A stretch of 64,000 bases of DNA. Origin: Pinus tabuliformis. Its lineage: Eukaryota; Streptophyta; Pinopsida; Pinales; Pinaceae. Numbering within the stretch: the first letter of the stretch is position 1; the number at the start of each line of letters is the position of its first letter. Where the stretch lies: positions 1,673,733,078-1,673,797,077 of the forward strand of contig CM062816.1 of the NCBI GenBank assembly GCA_031772625.1, written 5' to 3'. The notes under the pieces are model-generated. The model made no database searches and had not been told where the DNA came from. It saw only the letters and a program-made list of their open reading frames with translations. The position numbers and the translations under genes are program-made. Below, piece by piece: positions 34,933-46,279 of the stretch.

Positions 34933-35935
34933 ATGGAAAGTCCATGCCAAGTTGTTATTGATAGCACCAACTAATTCCAATGGTGGTCCTACATTGTGGA
35001 TTTACTTAGAAGTAAAGGTCTTTACAGAATAGCCTCAGGTTAGGAAAACAAACCTCAAGATGAAGATAAGGCATCCAAATGGGAAAATATTCAAGATCAA
35101 GCATGTGGGTTGATAGGGATGTCTATTTCTCCAGACCTTAGGTTCGATATCGTAGAACTTGATACTCCTAATGAAGTAATGAAACAAATCATTAAAGTTT
35201 TTGGAATTAAAAATGAAATTATAGCCCATCAACTCATAAATGAGTTGCTTACATTGGACCCCAATAATTTTCTTCCATTCAAGATTTTTTGTCCAAGTTC
35301 AAGACCCTTAGAATTCTCTTCGAAGGTGTTAAGGTTAAGAAATAAGATGGTATCCTTATCTATTGCATTCTTACTAAGCTCACACCAACCTACTCTGTGT
35401 TTGTTTCCACCTTCCATTCTACTAGATAAGCCTTCATTTCTCAAGGATAAAACTACAAGTCCCCCTCTTTCGATGCCTTTTGTGATTCTTTAAGAGGAGA
35501 ACAAGAAAATCTCTTATATCTTGGTCTTCTTAATCTTGGAAACTCTTCTAAGAAAGCCTTAGCTGCCCAGTAGCAAACAAATTCAAAAAACCCTAAGAAG
35601 TGGTATCCTAAAAGGAATGATCCTAAACAAAACAAGGGTCCTAAGATATTTCAGTCTCAAAATGAAAAATCATTTCAAAAAAATGATAAGGAAAATAAAA
35701 AAAAAGGGAATAGTAATGATAGACATTGCCACTTTTGTAATCGGGATGACCACTTATTCTCCAAATGCTTTAAGAAGATGGAAGCCTTAGAAGCAGCAAT
35801 GAAGAAGCATAACATCCATTTGGAGCACTCTTCAACTTCAACTTCATCTTCAAGAATAACACTTTCTGCATGTGGTTGTCAAGCATCTCGGTTTGGTTAT
35901 GCACTAAATTTATCTTCTTCTTCTCATCCTCATGA
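34933..35935 (+). pseudogene. Copia gag
   Basis: The likely start is the ATG at 34933. After 14 codons there is a TAA. The reading then gives WSYIVDLLRSKGLY and, further on, a helical region (35110-35280) of the usual copia gag type. After a frameshift, 35727-35768 encodes a CCHC zinc knuckle, C-x2-C-x4-H-x4-C, which binds the RNA genome in virus-like particles. The order and spacing to protease are normal. It is broken by stops and at least one frameshift. Confidence 0.8.
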
Positions 35936-35939
35936 GTGA

Positions 35940-36270
35940 CTCATTGATTCTGGAGCTTCTTATCACATGGCAAAAAAAAAGCCATGTTTTCTTCTTTAAA
36001 TGATTGTAACACCAAAAATATATATGTTGGTGATGATAGATCTCTTATTGTTGTAGGGACTGGAACTATTCATCTATACAATGGTCAATTTAATAATGTA
36101 TTATGTGTTCCAACCTTATCCTGTAACCTTCTATCTGTAGATCAGATAACTCATTTAGGTGAAGGTAAAATCATTGAATTTTCACCTCACAATGTTGTAA
36201 TTAAGGACCTGATAGATCTTAGACAGATTTTAGCTACTGGCATTGTTGATGATACTACAAGGTTGTATTA
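35940..36270 (+). pseudogene. Copia protease
   Basis: Codons from 35940 read LIDSGASYHM, the active-site region of copia aspartic proteases with the DSG intact. It directly follows a TGA, a likely mutated Trp codon. A frameshift in an A run (about 35970-35980) moves the rest into the frame of 35984-36271, where conserved-looking segments such as NLLSVDQI occur. Confidence 0.8.
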
Positions 36271-36329
36271 GTTTAACAAATTTGGGTTATCAAATCTTCG
36301 TTCGTTATTTGTTGCTCATAATGATGAAG

Positions 36330-37509
36330 TGAGCAAACGTTGGCATGAGTGATTTGGTCACTTAAATTATCGCTCTCTTCAGAATCTATGTAAAGAAAAT
36401 ATGGTGACAAATCTTCCAATGGTATCTTTCAAATATGGTGTTTGTTCCGGATGTGTACTCGGAAAACATCATTAGGAAGTTTTGAAAAATGTGCCTCTTT
36501 GCACGCCTCAGCCCCTTTACAGCTTCTGCATATTGATTTATGTGGTCCACTTCCAGTTGCTTCATTCTATGGCTACAAGTATTTCTTAACTTTCATTGGT
36601 TATTTCTCGAGACGCACTTGGGTATACTTCTTAAAACTCAAGAGCGAATTATTTAAAATGTTCTTTGCCTTTAAGGCCTTTGTTGAAAAACAATCTAGAC
36701 ACCATATTCTTAAGCTAAGATTCGATAATGGTGGAGAATATGTTAACAACAAATTCATCAACTTTTGTACTGAGAATGGAATTCAAATGCAACATATTTT
36801 TCCATATACTCCACAAAAAAATGGTGTAGCTAAAAGGAAGAATCACACCTTAAAGGAAATGGCTAATTATATGCTTCAATCTAAAGGACTTAGTCTTAAT
36901 TTTTTGGCAAAAGTAATTAACTGTGAAAATTACATAGTAAATCTCACTCTTGCTAAGGTTTTAAATAATATCACTCCAGAAGAAGCATGGAGCTCCATTA
37001 AACTAGATGTAAGTCATTTTTGTGCTTTTGGAAGTGAAGCATGGGCCCATATTCCAGATGAGAAACATAAAGCTTTAGAACCTAAGAGTGAAAAATGTAT
37101 TTTTGTTGGATATTTTGATGATCTTGAAGGATATAGACTTATTCCACTTAAGTCCAAAAATTTTATCATTAGAAGATATTTAAAGTTTTCTGAAAATATA
37201 TCGGCATACGAGCCTAGTTTAGCAGATGTGCCACCTCTCTGTATCCCTTCTACTTCTGAAAATATTTCTTCTTCAGATGATGACAGTGAGGATGACAATC
37301 CTACCCCACCTTCTCAGGATCCTCCTTTAGCTCCTCAACCTCCAAAATGGGTCTATGCTACTTGGGATGTAGCAGGTGCACTTGTCGGTGATCCTATAGA
37401 TCAACAACGTACACATTCTCTATTCGATAGAGCCTCTTCTTTACTGGCTCAAGCTTCAACAAACTATGATCCTGACACCTTTGCAAAAGCTTCAGGCCAT
37501 CCAGATTAG
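36330..37509 (+). pseudogene. Copia integrase
   Basis: An HHCC zinc-binding region lies at 36340-36470 (H-x-H, then CSGC-type spacing) with one stop. The catalytic core follows in the 355-codon open stretch 36442-37509: the first Asp is in HIDLCGP (near 36532) and the second in RFDNGGEY (near 36724). At the third position the Glu expected in G-V-A-E-R-K is Lys (GVAKRKN, near 36832), which would abolish strand transfer. The C-terminal end has the usual proline/serine-rich linker and closes at a TAG replacing a conserved Trp before RT. Confidence 0.88.
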
Positions 37510-38262
37510 GATGCAGCTATGAATGAAGAATATTGTTCATTATTTGAAAATGATACATGGGACCTTTTTCCTCTTCTAAAGGGAGGAAAACTTGTTAGAT
37601 GCAAATGTGTTTATAGAACCAAGTATGGACCAGATGGAAAAGTTGATAAACATAAAGTGCATCTTGTTGCTAAGGATTTTTCACAAGTTGAAGGCATTGA
37701 CTATGCTAAAACCTTCTCCCCTGTTGCCAAAATGAACTTTAAATGCCTTGTTCTTTCCCTTGTTGCCTCTTTCAAATGGGAAGTCCATTAGATGGATGTT
37801 AAATCTGCCTTCTTGCACGGGGACTTGCATTAAGAAATATATATGGAAGAACCTACTCGCTTTATACAAATAGACTCCAGCCTTGTACGTTGGCTTAAAA
37901 AATCCCTTTATGGTCCCAAGCAAGCCCCTTGGGCTTGGTATGCCAAAATCGATAGCTTTCTTTTAGAATCTGGCTTTTCTAGTTGTCATTCTAACAATAC
38001 TGTCTACATCAAGAAAGTGGGAAAGTCTCTTAGCATTGTTTTTCTTTATGTTGATGATATTATCCTTACTAGTAGTGATCCAAACCTTATAAACCATGTG
38101 AAGTCTAGCCTTAAAAATAAGTTTGAAAAGATAGACTTAGGACACCTGCATTATTTTCTTGGTCTTCAATCTTGCAATCCAAGGAAGGTATTTCCCTTTC
38201 CCAGTCCAAGTATGCCTCTCAATATCTTCTATGCAAGCTTCACATGGAAGACTGTAAGCTAG
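37510..38262 (+). pseudogene. Copia reverse transcriptase
   Basis: Open stretches 37519-37791 and 37843-38262 carry a typical copia RT: YRTKYGPDG near the N-terminus, MDVKSAFLHGDL, KSLYGPKQAP and LYVDDIIL with the catalytic Asp pair intact near 38050. Two in-frame stops (37789-37791, and one near 37830, after HGDLH) interrupt it. A frameshift after LGLQ near 38170 leaves the connection region (38170-38520) in pieces. Confidence 0.88.
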
Positions 38263-38525
38263 CCCCCTTTCCCTTTCAATCTCAAGCCTAACTTTTAGTC
38301 AATTGTACTTTTACTAAACTTGGTGCTACCCTATATCGTCAACTTGTAGGAAGAATTTTGTATCTGACCCCTACTCCTCCTGACCTTTCCTTTGTTATTG
38401 TCCTTATTGCTCAATTTATGAAAAACACACATGAAATTCATTGGAAATAAGCTAAAAGAATACTTTGTTATGTTTGAGGTAGAGTTCATTTTGGGATTCA
38501 TTACAGTGCACAAGAATCTCCTGTA

Positions 38526-39008
38526 TTGGTTGGTTTCACTGATTCTGATTGGGCTGGTGACCCTGATGGTCAGAAGTCTACTACAGGTTATGTGTTCACT
38601 CTTGGTTTAGGACTTATTACATGGGCTTGCAAGAAACAAAGTGCCATTTCTCTTTCTTTAGCAAAAGCAGAGTATTGTGGTGTCGTACAAGCTAGTAAGG
38701 AAGCCAGGTGGTTTCGTCAGATCCTATCAGAGTTTGGATTTCAGCAGCAGCATCCAACTACACTTTGGTGTGATAATCAAATTTCCATTGAAATTTGCAA
38801 AGATTCAGTCCAACATCAGCACAACAAACACATTGAATTGCACATGCACTTTATCAGAAAGCTCATTCATGACCATATTATTGAAGTGCAATATTGTTCA
38901 ACAAATTATAAAGTTGCGAACATCTTTACAAAGGATCTGACAGAGGCAAAGTTTACTAAACTTCGATTTATGGTTCGATTTCAGGAAGTTCTCACTAAGG
39001 GGGGATAG
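38526..39008 (+). pseudogene. Copia RNase H
   Basis: The frame reads GFTDSDWAGD, LAKAEY and WCDNQ, which contain the first three acidic residues of the copia RNase H active site. The final Asp, normally in V-A-D-I-F-T-K, is Asn here (VANIFTK). The open stretch ends at the usual place just before the polypurine tract. Confidence 0.88.
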
Positions 39009-39079
39009 GCTCTAATGCCTCCTTCCTTCTCCTATTGTGTCATGTTTTTTCATCCTTCAATCCTATCCAAAGTTTTTCT

Positions 39080-39089
39080 TAAGGGGGGA
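39080..39089 (+). promoter_or_regulatory. Polypurine tract of the copia element
   Basis: TAAGGGGGGA directly abuts the 3' LTR start. A similar AAGGGGGGA lies at about 38997-39006, at the end of the RNase H frame. Confidence 0.9.
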
Positions 39090-39503
39090 TGTTAGGATAT
39101 TCCAACACATAATAAATAATTAAGTATAACTTGGTCTAGTGTAGAGTTAGGTAAAGTGTGTTTATTTACTATGTACTTTTGAAACTTACAATCCGACGGT
39201 TCATTCTCTCCTCGGCATTACCGAAACTTGATTTGTGGCTTCACACTAAATTGGTCCATGGTCTCTATTTAAAGAGCGTGGAGGGTCATGTGTAGGGTAA
39301 CCATTCATGAGAGAAGCTTACGTAAATTTTCATTCTTTTATTAATAGATTGCCTAAACTGGCCACGTTGGCTCAGACCATGGATTGTTTCCCTCTTTTAG
39401 GGTTTTAACCACATCAATGATACAGGTGTATTGATCTATGATCTGTTTGTGAGTGGTGTCCTTTGGTGTTCTGTTTGAGGAACTTACCCTGTAAATTCCT
39501 ACA
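39090..39503 (+). repeat. 3' LTR of the copia element
   Basis: It is a direct repeat of 33434-33870 with the same ends, followed by the TSD AAATT. Confidence 0.93.
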
Positions 39504-39508
39504 AAATT
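39504..39508. repeat. Target-site duplication AAATT, right
   Basis: It matches 33429-33433 exactly. Confidence 0.92.
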
Positions 39509-40235
39509 AATACATTGAAAAGGAACTTGCTATTATATGTTTACCTTTTGTGTGGGGTGATCTCCCAATTTACTTTGACTCTTGTTTTTTGTTTTGTTCA
39601 TATAATTATTTCCTTATCAAAATAAAAGTGAAATTATCATAGTAATTGAGTTATTTAATGATAATTTTGTAATTAATAGGTTTAATTATGTTATTAATAT
39701 ATTTTATTTTATAGTTGTAGGAGGTATTATTATATGGCATTGTGATTTATTTGTAAATCATTCATATCCTAGAATTGAGCATTTTAATGCAGCCTAGTCT
39801 ACCTAAATCTATTAAGTCGTCCTATATTTGCAAGTCTATACATCCAAATCAACCCAAGTCCATCAAATAATTTCTTGAATTCATCCAAATGTACCTAATG
39901 TATATGATTACGTCCAAGTCCATCTAATGTTGTGTCCATTTCGTTCACCCCCATATGTTTCAAGCTATGAGTAAACTATCTAAGGCATCCCAATGGCACC
40001 AAAAAATTCACCCAAGTGTGGTGTGTATATATGGATGTGTGCCCAAGGTGCATGCACTAATTTCAATCCATGGATATATAAGCTATAAAAAATTTCTGTC
40101 ATCAATTGCAATACTAGAATGGATGTGTCAATTTTGTCATTAGTGACACAACAAAAATGTTGACCAGCTAACTTTGTTACTGCATATACTCCAAGCACCC
40201 AAACTAGTGAGCCTTCTATCCCAACCTTGTCCATC
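39509..40235 (+). repeat. Block B1, unit 3 (non-coding)
   Basis: It continues the interrupted unit and aligns with 12600-13264. Near 40140-40200 it has ~60 bp absent from unit 1. No gene. Confidence 0.65.
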
Positions 40236-40772
40236 ACTGGATTTCCACCTATTGTATCCATTGATTTTCCACTAATTACTATTAGAACATATCAAAGTCT
40301 TGTTAGTAGTTATACAATATAGAAAAAATGGGTTTCAAGATGATATTTAAAATATTTTTTTCGGAAAATAAGTCTGGTTAGCAGTTATACAATATAACAA
40401 AAATGGATTTCAAGACATTATTTAAATGAAAATGGTGTATTGTCTTAAATATTGTTTTTAAGTTAGTGTCTCAAATCATTGTCTTATGTATAACATAAGA
40501 ATTTTGTATCTTAGGAGACAATTTCATTTTTGTCTTTCTAGAGATAATACTTAGGCTTAAAGACATATTGTCTTTATAAAGACAATACGTCTTTAATCCT
40601 AGCTAGTGTCTCTCTTAAGGAAAAAAATTGGATGTAAAGACAATAGAATATTATTTTTGTCTATTTATAGACTATAAAACAATTAATCTAGAAAAATATC
40701 GCACCATTGAAATAAATTAATATAGAATGTATTTAACTAAAAATAAACTACACATCATTGATTAATTCATGT
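40236..40772 (+). repeat. Block M, unit 3: dense ATTGTC/GACAAT motifs
   Basis: It aligns with 23930-24424. A ~77-bp direct repeat starts at about 40292 and 40369. From 40438 to 40670, TGTCTT/AAGACA and TGTCTC/GAGACA words recur about every 20 bases on both strands, including a palindromic TTGTCTTTATAAAGACAA at about 40568-40585. There is no coding sequence. Confidence 0.55.
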
Positions 40773-40841
40773 TAGGGCACAACGAAATTGTATCAATCTC
40801 CTGCTTACAAGACAAGTGCTCTTCCATTGAGCTAGCACCCT
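40773..40841 (-). pseudogene. tRNA-Thr(UGU)-like fossil, unit 3
   Basis: This is the better-preserved copy. On the minus strand the acceptor stem AGGGTGC/GTGCCCT pairs throughout (with G-T pairs), followed by A73. The D stem GCTC/GAGC is perfect, and the anticodon stem CTTGT/GCAGG holds loop CTTGTAA with anticodon TGT. The T stem has one mismatch. The B box GATACAATTTC is weaker than in unit 2, and the variable loop is two bases. It is too short (69 nt) and eroded to be trusted as functional, but the fold is far better than chance. Confidence 0.62.
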
Positions 40842-43800
40842 TTAAAAAATTATGTGAGGAGTTATCAAAATCCTTGAAATTGCATATATAGGAAATTATT
40901 TAAAAAAAATAACTAGACAAGGAACCGTTTACCATCATAATCGGTAAGCGAATTAGAAAATGCTTATTCATTTACATGAACACATGAAAAGGCAACCACA
41001 AAAATGAACCAATACTAACTTTCCTAGACTGAACACAATAGCTTCCATGGCATTGTAAATCTACAATAAAACCGTAGGCAAAAGAATACTAATTCACTAG
41101 TACAAGCCAAGGAATAACACTTCAACTTATTGATATCAGATAGAACCATAGATATCTACCCATTGTGCCAACAAGAAGAGAAATAAGTGAACTAATTCTA
41201 TTCATACAATAATGTACTAGTATGCCAAACACACCATCACACTAGAGTTATGACACACACAAAGAAAAAATTAATTTTCAACTACTCAAAGATTGCCACA
41301 AAGTCGGATAGATTGATGATAGTGAATTTTCAAGATACTTCAAGAAGCAAGAAGAGGTTCATTTAATTCACCTCAAATTTGAAATATATTAGTTTCCATC
41401 ACGAGATAAGAATCAACTTTAACTTCACAAAAAATGATTTTGTCTAATTGAAAAAATATAACATCCCACTGACAATATTTCAGGATTTCAGAAGCAACCT
41501 TCATGAACCAGTGATTAAATGTTTTCTTGGAGATCCAATGCTATATTGACACCGATTTGGGCAAAAGGTTTTCAAACATCAGAAGCAACCTTCAAGAACC
41601 AATGATTAAATATTTTCTTGGAAACCCAATGCTATATTGACACCGATTTGGGTAAAATGTTTTCAAACATTGCCAAAACCATCAAGGAACATTTCCAAGA
41701 TGTCTGTATTTTTAGTAGGAAACATTTAAGCAACCATGGACATATACTAATTCTCCCATGTTATTGGGGACATCTCTTTACAAAAGTGGCTTGAGAAATG
41801 TAGGGGCACATCCCATGGGAGTGTGTATGGGTTCCAAGATAACATTAAAAAAAATGAGATAGAACTGCTTGATGGTATATGGGTTTCCATTTCTCTTTTG
41901 CTGAGAATAGTAATGTTGCAATTAGAGATTTGTTGAAACTATTTATGCCGTGAAAAATTGCAAGAAAACTGGTCAAAACTATTTATTCGATGCAAAATTG
42001 TAAGAAATATAGATGTCACAAAATAATATATAAGCAAAAAATTGGCATTTCTAAGGGAGTGAAGTACTGACTTTTTCAACATTTAGTGCGTCATAACCTA
42101 AACAGAATTTTAAAGTTTCCTTCTTTCTACAAATATGTTATGGACCCAACATTGTTATGAGTCTTTTATCCATCTAAAGTAATTGAGAAGTGTATCAAGC
42201 TAATAATATTACAAAACAATTTTATAGCTCCATGATAGGTGTGTTAATCCCAAAATTTTCTTAATTGCTAAGCTTTGCTTGGTTTCAAGTAAAATTTTAA
42301 TGTAACTTGTTGTCAATAGATACATATCTACACACCATAGGTAGCCTCTGGCATGTAACATAATAGATACATACCTAGACATTGTAGGCAACCTATTAGG
42401 CCTTGAATATGCCCATTTATCCACCATACAACACCAGTATTCATAGCCTAAATTTCTATACTTCTACACTCATTTCATATCATAATTCGACAACTTGCTA
42501 CCAATTCATATCCTACAGTTCATGTTTGATTATCATTAGTTTTCTTAGATTTTCTATGATTAGAGATTATTTTTTCATGATTTAGTAATGGCAGGTTTTG
42601 CTAAGTTCATTTGTTGCATGGTTCCATTGAAAAAATTCTTCAATTCTTCAATTTGTGATCAAATGGAAAAGAATATAAAGATTTTGAGAGTTAGAGCTTG
42701 TTCAAAATACCCTCATTCATGTAACTGAGAAACCTTTCATAAAAGTTCATGACCAGCAAGAAGTTATGTTGAAAGCAATTTTAAGTACATAATCAGTGCC
42801 CGTGTAAGTAAAAAATCACTGAATGGTTTTGGTTCTGAACAGTTTTTGGTCCACGTGGACGACAACGACTTTGATGAATTTCTTCATGATAAGCATAGAA
42901 ATGGTTCCTCCATCCATGCAATGATCAGGATTAACCCAACCATCACCCATTTGAAGGCTCTTTAGGAGATTGCATGCAACCTCCTTTAGCCTGTTGTTGT
43001 ATTTTCTTTTGATAGTCAAACAGTTGTGTTGTCTTTTCATCGACAACTCTATATAAAGTTGATTCTCCGCATGAACGGTGGAAGAAGAGAAGGAGAAGAT
43101 GGTATTTCTGTAAGAAATTTTATCTCAGACAGTATTGGCGTATGGAATTGGCACTTATTTTTGAATCTTAATACAAAACTTGATTCAACAATATCTATGT
43201 GAGTATTATGGTTCCATTCAGTTTTTAATCGCATTGAATTAATGTAAAATTTCTTCAGGAGTTGAAAGCGCCTACCACCACCTGGAAACAAGTTTTATAA
43301 CTTGTTTAAATCATAAGATTTGAATGCAAAGTGTGAGTTTCATCGAATGAATTGTTGTGTGAAATCAAGAATCATTTATGTACTTAAAACTCTATTTTTA
43401 CATATCAGTAAGAGCTATATTAGATCGTGATGCTTGAAATATAAATGATTTATTTCGTGAATGGACACTATGGAAAATAATTTCTATCTGGAAGTGACTT
43501 AAGAATTGATTGCCACAAGCTGAGAATGAAATAGATTTATGATTTGTTTATCTTTCGAAATTTCCAATGTTATGTTGATATGAGGAACATTTATAAAAAA
43601 CTACATATTTGATTGATTCTGAAGTTAGTTTATTTGATAGAAAGGCTGAGTCGAATTGAATATTTATTGAAATATTAGTTATTGTAGTTATGACTCAAAG
43701 ATGGATTTGATTTTGAAATAAGCATGTTGATGTTGTGAGCGTGGAAAATTGAATGAGGGTTGTGTGCTTAAATCTTTTAAGAATGCTTGAAAAGTAGACT

Positions 43801-44315
43801 ATTTATTGATTGACTTCATATGACTTGAGATTTAGGCTATCATAGGATAGATATAGACATAGGGATTCTATTTTGAAAGAATTTTTTAATTATACCTCAT
43901 AATTCTGATTTTGTACTGAAGACTATAATTAGACTGTAATTAGAATGTGTTTCTTAATTTGATAAACAAGAGATTGATAACTCTATTTCTTTTAGATATG
44001 AATTGAAATTGATTCTGTACCTCACTATTTCACTATAATTTCTTGTAACATTAGTTTTTTGAAATCAAGTATTTGGAAGCAGTGTTTACTTAGTTTCCTA
44101 TGAAGCAATTGCAGAGTGATGATAGAGGTTAGTCTGAATGCTTATCCATAAATTTGATTAGTTAAAGTCTTGTTTGTCCATTGCTTTAGTTTAAGACCAT
44201 TTGAATGAGAGTGAATTTTATTGGAATTAAGATTTAGCATAAGTTTAGTATCATTTCAAATTAATCTTGATTGATTTAAGATTCTTGTACTTAGATTAAA
44301 TAGTTATTATTATTT
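40842..44315 (+). repeat. Block B, unit 3, left part (non-coding)
   Basis: It is collinear with 14247-17800 and 24494-27790. It contains a 91-bp tandem duplication (41489-41670). It is interrupted by the LINE region at 44316 and resumes at 52443. No gene is supported. Confidence 0.7.
41489..41670 (+). repeat. 91-bp direct tandem duplication
   Basis: Two adjacent copies begin CAGAAGCAACCTTCA at 41489 and 41580. Units 1 and 2 have one copy, so this is private to unit 3. Confidence 0.85.
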
Positions 44316-44450
44316 AGAACCAAACAAAAGACTCTGATGTGCAGATACTAATGTAGTTGGGTATGCAGGGGCTCACCCCAAAAGGAAAAAACAAAAATGC
44401 AAATCATATAACTGCTGATAAGGATTTCAGGCAACCCCCCCTTCAAGGTC
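44316..44450 (+). repeat. LINE C-tract module, copy 1
   Basis: It is similar to 46120-46255 and 51005-51155. Its markers are GGCTCACCCCAAAAGGAAAAA and a C run (7 bases here). It forms the left edge of the LINE region and is joined directly to mid-RT sequence. Confidence 0.75.
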
Positions 44451-44455
44451 TTCAA

Positions 44456-45190
44456 TCTTGGTAAATGGTTTACCATCCAAGCCCTTTAATCCGACGAGAG
44501 GTCTCAAAAGGTAAAATCCAGGGTCTCAAACTCACCATGAATGGAGAGGCTTTGATCCATCAACAATTTGTGGATGATACTAGGCTACAGGGAACACCAA
44601 TGGTCTGGGAAGCTTTAGCCCACAAACAAATCCTGAAAGACTTTGAAATGGCGGCGGGCACAGAGGTAAGCCTTACCAAAACTAAGATTTTATTTTTCAA
44701 TACTGACATTGCTATTCAGAGAAATATATCCAGAATTCTAGGATTTCAAAGAGATATTCTACCCTCCAAATACTTGGGAGTACCACTAACAGACAAACCT
44801 CTGAGCAGGATGGTTTGGGAGCCTGAGATTAATAAGCTACAGGATGAAATTCAGAAATAGACAAGAAGGTCTTTGAACCTAGCAGGACAAATTGTACTCA
44901 CAAAAGTTGTCTTATAAACGGTCCCCATCTTTATGTTTTCAGTCTTTCCAGCTCCTAAAGGCATCATGCAACTATGCAGAAATATCCAAAGAGATTTTCT
45001 TTAAGGCAAAGGGGAAGAAAAGAAAAAATGGGCCTTGGTAGCTTGGGAAATGATCTGTAAACCTAAGTCACATGGACATTTGGGATTGGATGATCCTGAA
45101 GTGATAAACAAAGTTTTGGGGGAAAAGCTATGGTGGAGATAGCTAAAAGATTCAGCTTCCCCTTGGGCCCAAATTTGGAAACAAAAATAA
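44456..45190 (+). pseudogene. LINE reverse transcriptase, partial duplicate
   Basis: It corresponds to 49240-50060 with a ~78-bp deletion near 44510 that removes RT motif B. The open stretch 44465-44860 contains FVDD, the RT motif C, and SKYLGVPL of the thumb. Stops follow at 44858 and later. The duplicate is about 90% or more identical to the downstream copy by eye. Confidence 0.8.
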
Positions 45191-46119
45191 GAAAAAAATT
45201 GGCAAGAGAGGGATCACATTAGAATGTTAGGGATCATTAAAGGCTCCGACATTTGGAACAAAGCCTGGGAGAATAGAGACATTGTTCAGAAACATAGTTT
45301 CTAGGAAATCAGAGATGGAAATCTTGCACGGTTTTGGGAGGATAAGTGGCAACGGGAACCCAAATTTTTAAGAGAAGAATTTGCAAATCTCAATAATGAT
45401 ACTGATAACAAAAGGTTAGTCAGAGTTAATGAATTCTTGGACCAGGAAAAAAGTGAGGGAAAATGGAGGATATGGAAGAACTTGGAATACAGTGATGACT
45501 CCCCCTTTAAGGCACAGGTAGAAACTCTAACGACTATCCTGGAACAGAGAAAGATACTAACATCAGATGATTCATACGAGCTGAGATGGGGCAATAACAA
45601 TGAAGGGAACTTTAACCTCAAAGAGGCCAAGCGCATAGCCATTGGGCTTCACTTTCCAAACCCTGATTAGGTATGGAAGGACCTATGGCAGAATCAACGC
45701 TTGATGAAGATCAAACTGTTCATGTGGTTAGTACAACGTAAAAAAATTCTAACCGAGGAAAAGAGGGGTAGCTGGTCCATCTAAATGCTAACTATGTGAA
45801 GCTCAAGAAGAAACTATGGACCAACTTGTAAACCTCTATCCTTTCACATCCACATTGTGGAATTGTATTGCCTCAATATTCAGAAAAATAGACAGAGACA
45901 TGGGGAGTTTTACCAACACCTTAAAGAAGTGGAGGAAAAAATTCTTTGATAATGAAATAGTCAACAAAGCTTGGGCTTTGGCTCCAAGCTTTCTCATCTG
46001 GGGTGTCTGGAAAGAACGAACACTAGAATATTGAAAAATAAGAAAGGTTCTTCCCAGTGCATTATGGAACATATTTTAAGACAACTCAATGAGATAGTAG
46101 GTACTCTCATTAAAGACTC
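45191..46119 (+). pseudogene. LINE ORF2 C-terminal region, partial duplicate
   Basis: It aligns with 50064-50990. Open stretches 45437-45670 and 45816-46034 encode a Trp-rich connection and the C-terminal side of the Cys/His (zf-RVT) domain (CEAQEETMD). It is broken by stops and frameshifts. Confidence 0.75.
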
Positions 46120-46279
46120 CCCTGAGAACCAACCAAATGATACTGATGTGTAGATACTAATGAATTTGGGTATGCAGAGGCTCACCCCAAAAGGAAAAAA
46201 CAAAAATGAAAATCATGTAACTATTGATAAGGACTTCTGGCAACCCTCCCCCTCAACGTTTTCTAAAATGTAATATTGA
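46120..46279 (+). repeat. LINE C-tract module, copy 2, with start of RNase H
   Basis: The module has a short C run (near 46245) and is followed by ~25 bp matching the RNase H start (KCNIDGAS). It then switches abruptly to ORF1 sequence near 46290, and that switch is a rearrangement junction. Confidence 0.7.

Larger units (their letters stand above)
33434..39503 (+). mobile_element. Ty1/copia LTR retrotransposon, full length but inactive
   Basis: This 6.07-kb element has 437-bp and 414-bp LTRs starting TGTTAGG and ending CTACA, a directly adjacent initiator-Met primer site, a polypurine tract, and a perfect 5-bp TSD. The domain order gag, protease, integrase, RT, RNase H is that of Ty1/copia. 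The two LTRs are about 88% identical by eye, with one ~24-bp indel, so the insertion is old. Stops and frameshifts interrupt every domain, and catalytic residues are lost in integrase and RNase H. It inserted in the AT-rich tail of block X. Confidence 0.95.

Noticed and set aside
37014..37298. Minus-strand ORFs across the copia and LINE regions (e.g. 37014-37298, 48671-49060, 49619-49984)
   Set aside because: They lie opposite clear integrase and RT domains and are shadows of those frames.
40236..40772. CRISPR-like array in block M
   Set aside because: The repeated words are short, in both orientations and irregularly spaced, in a eukaryotic context; there are no uniform repeats and spacers.
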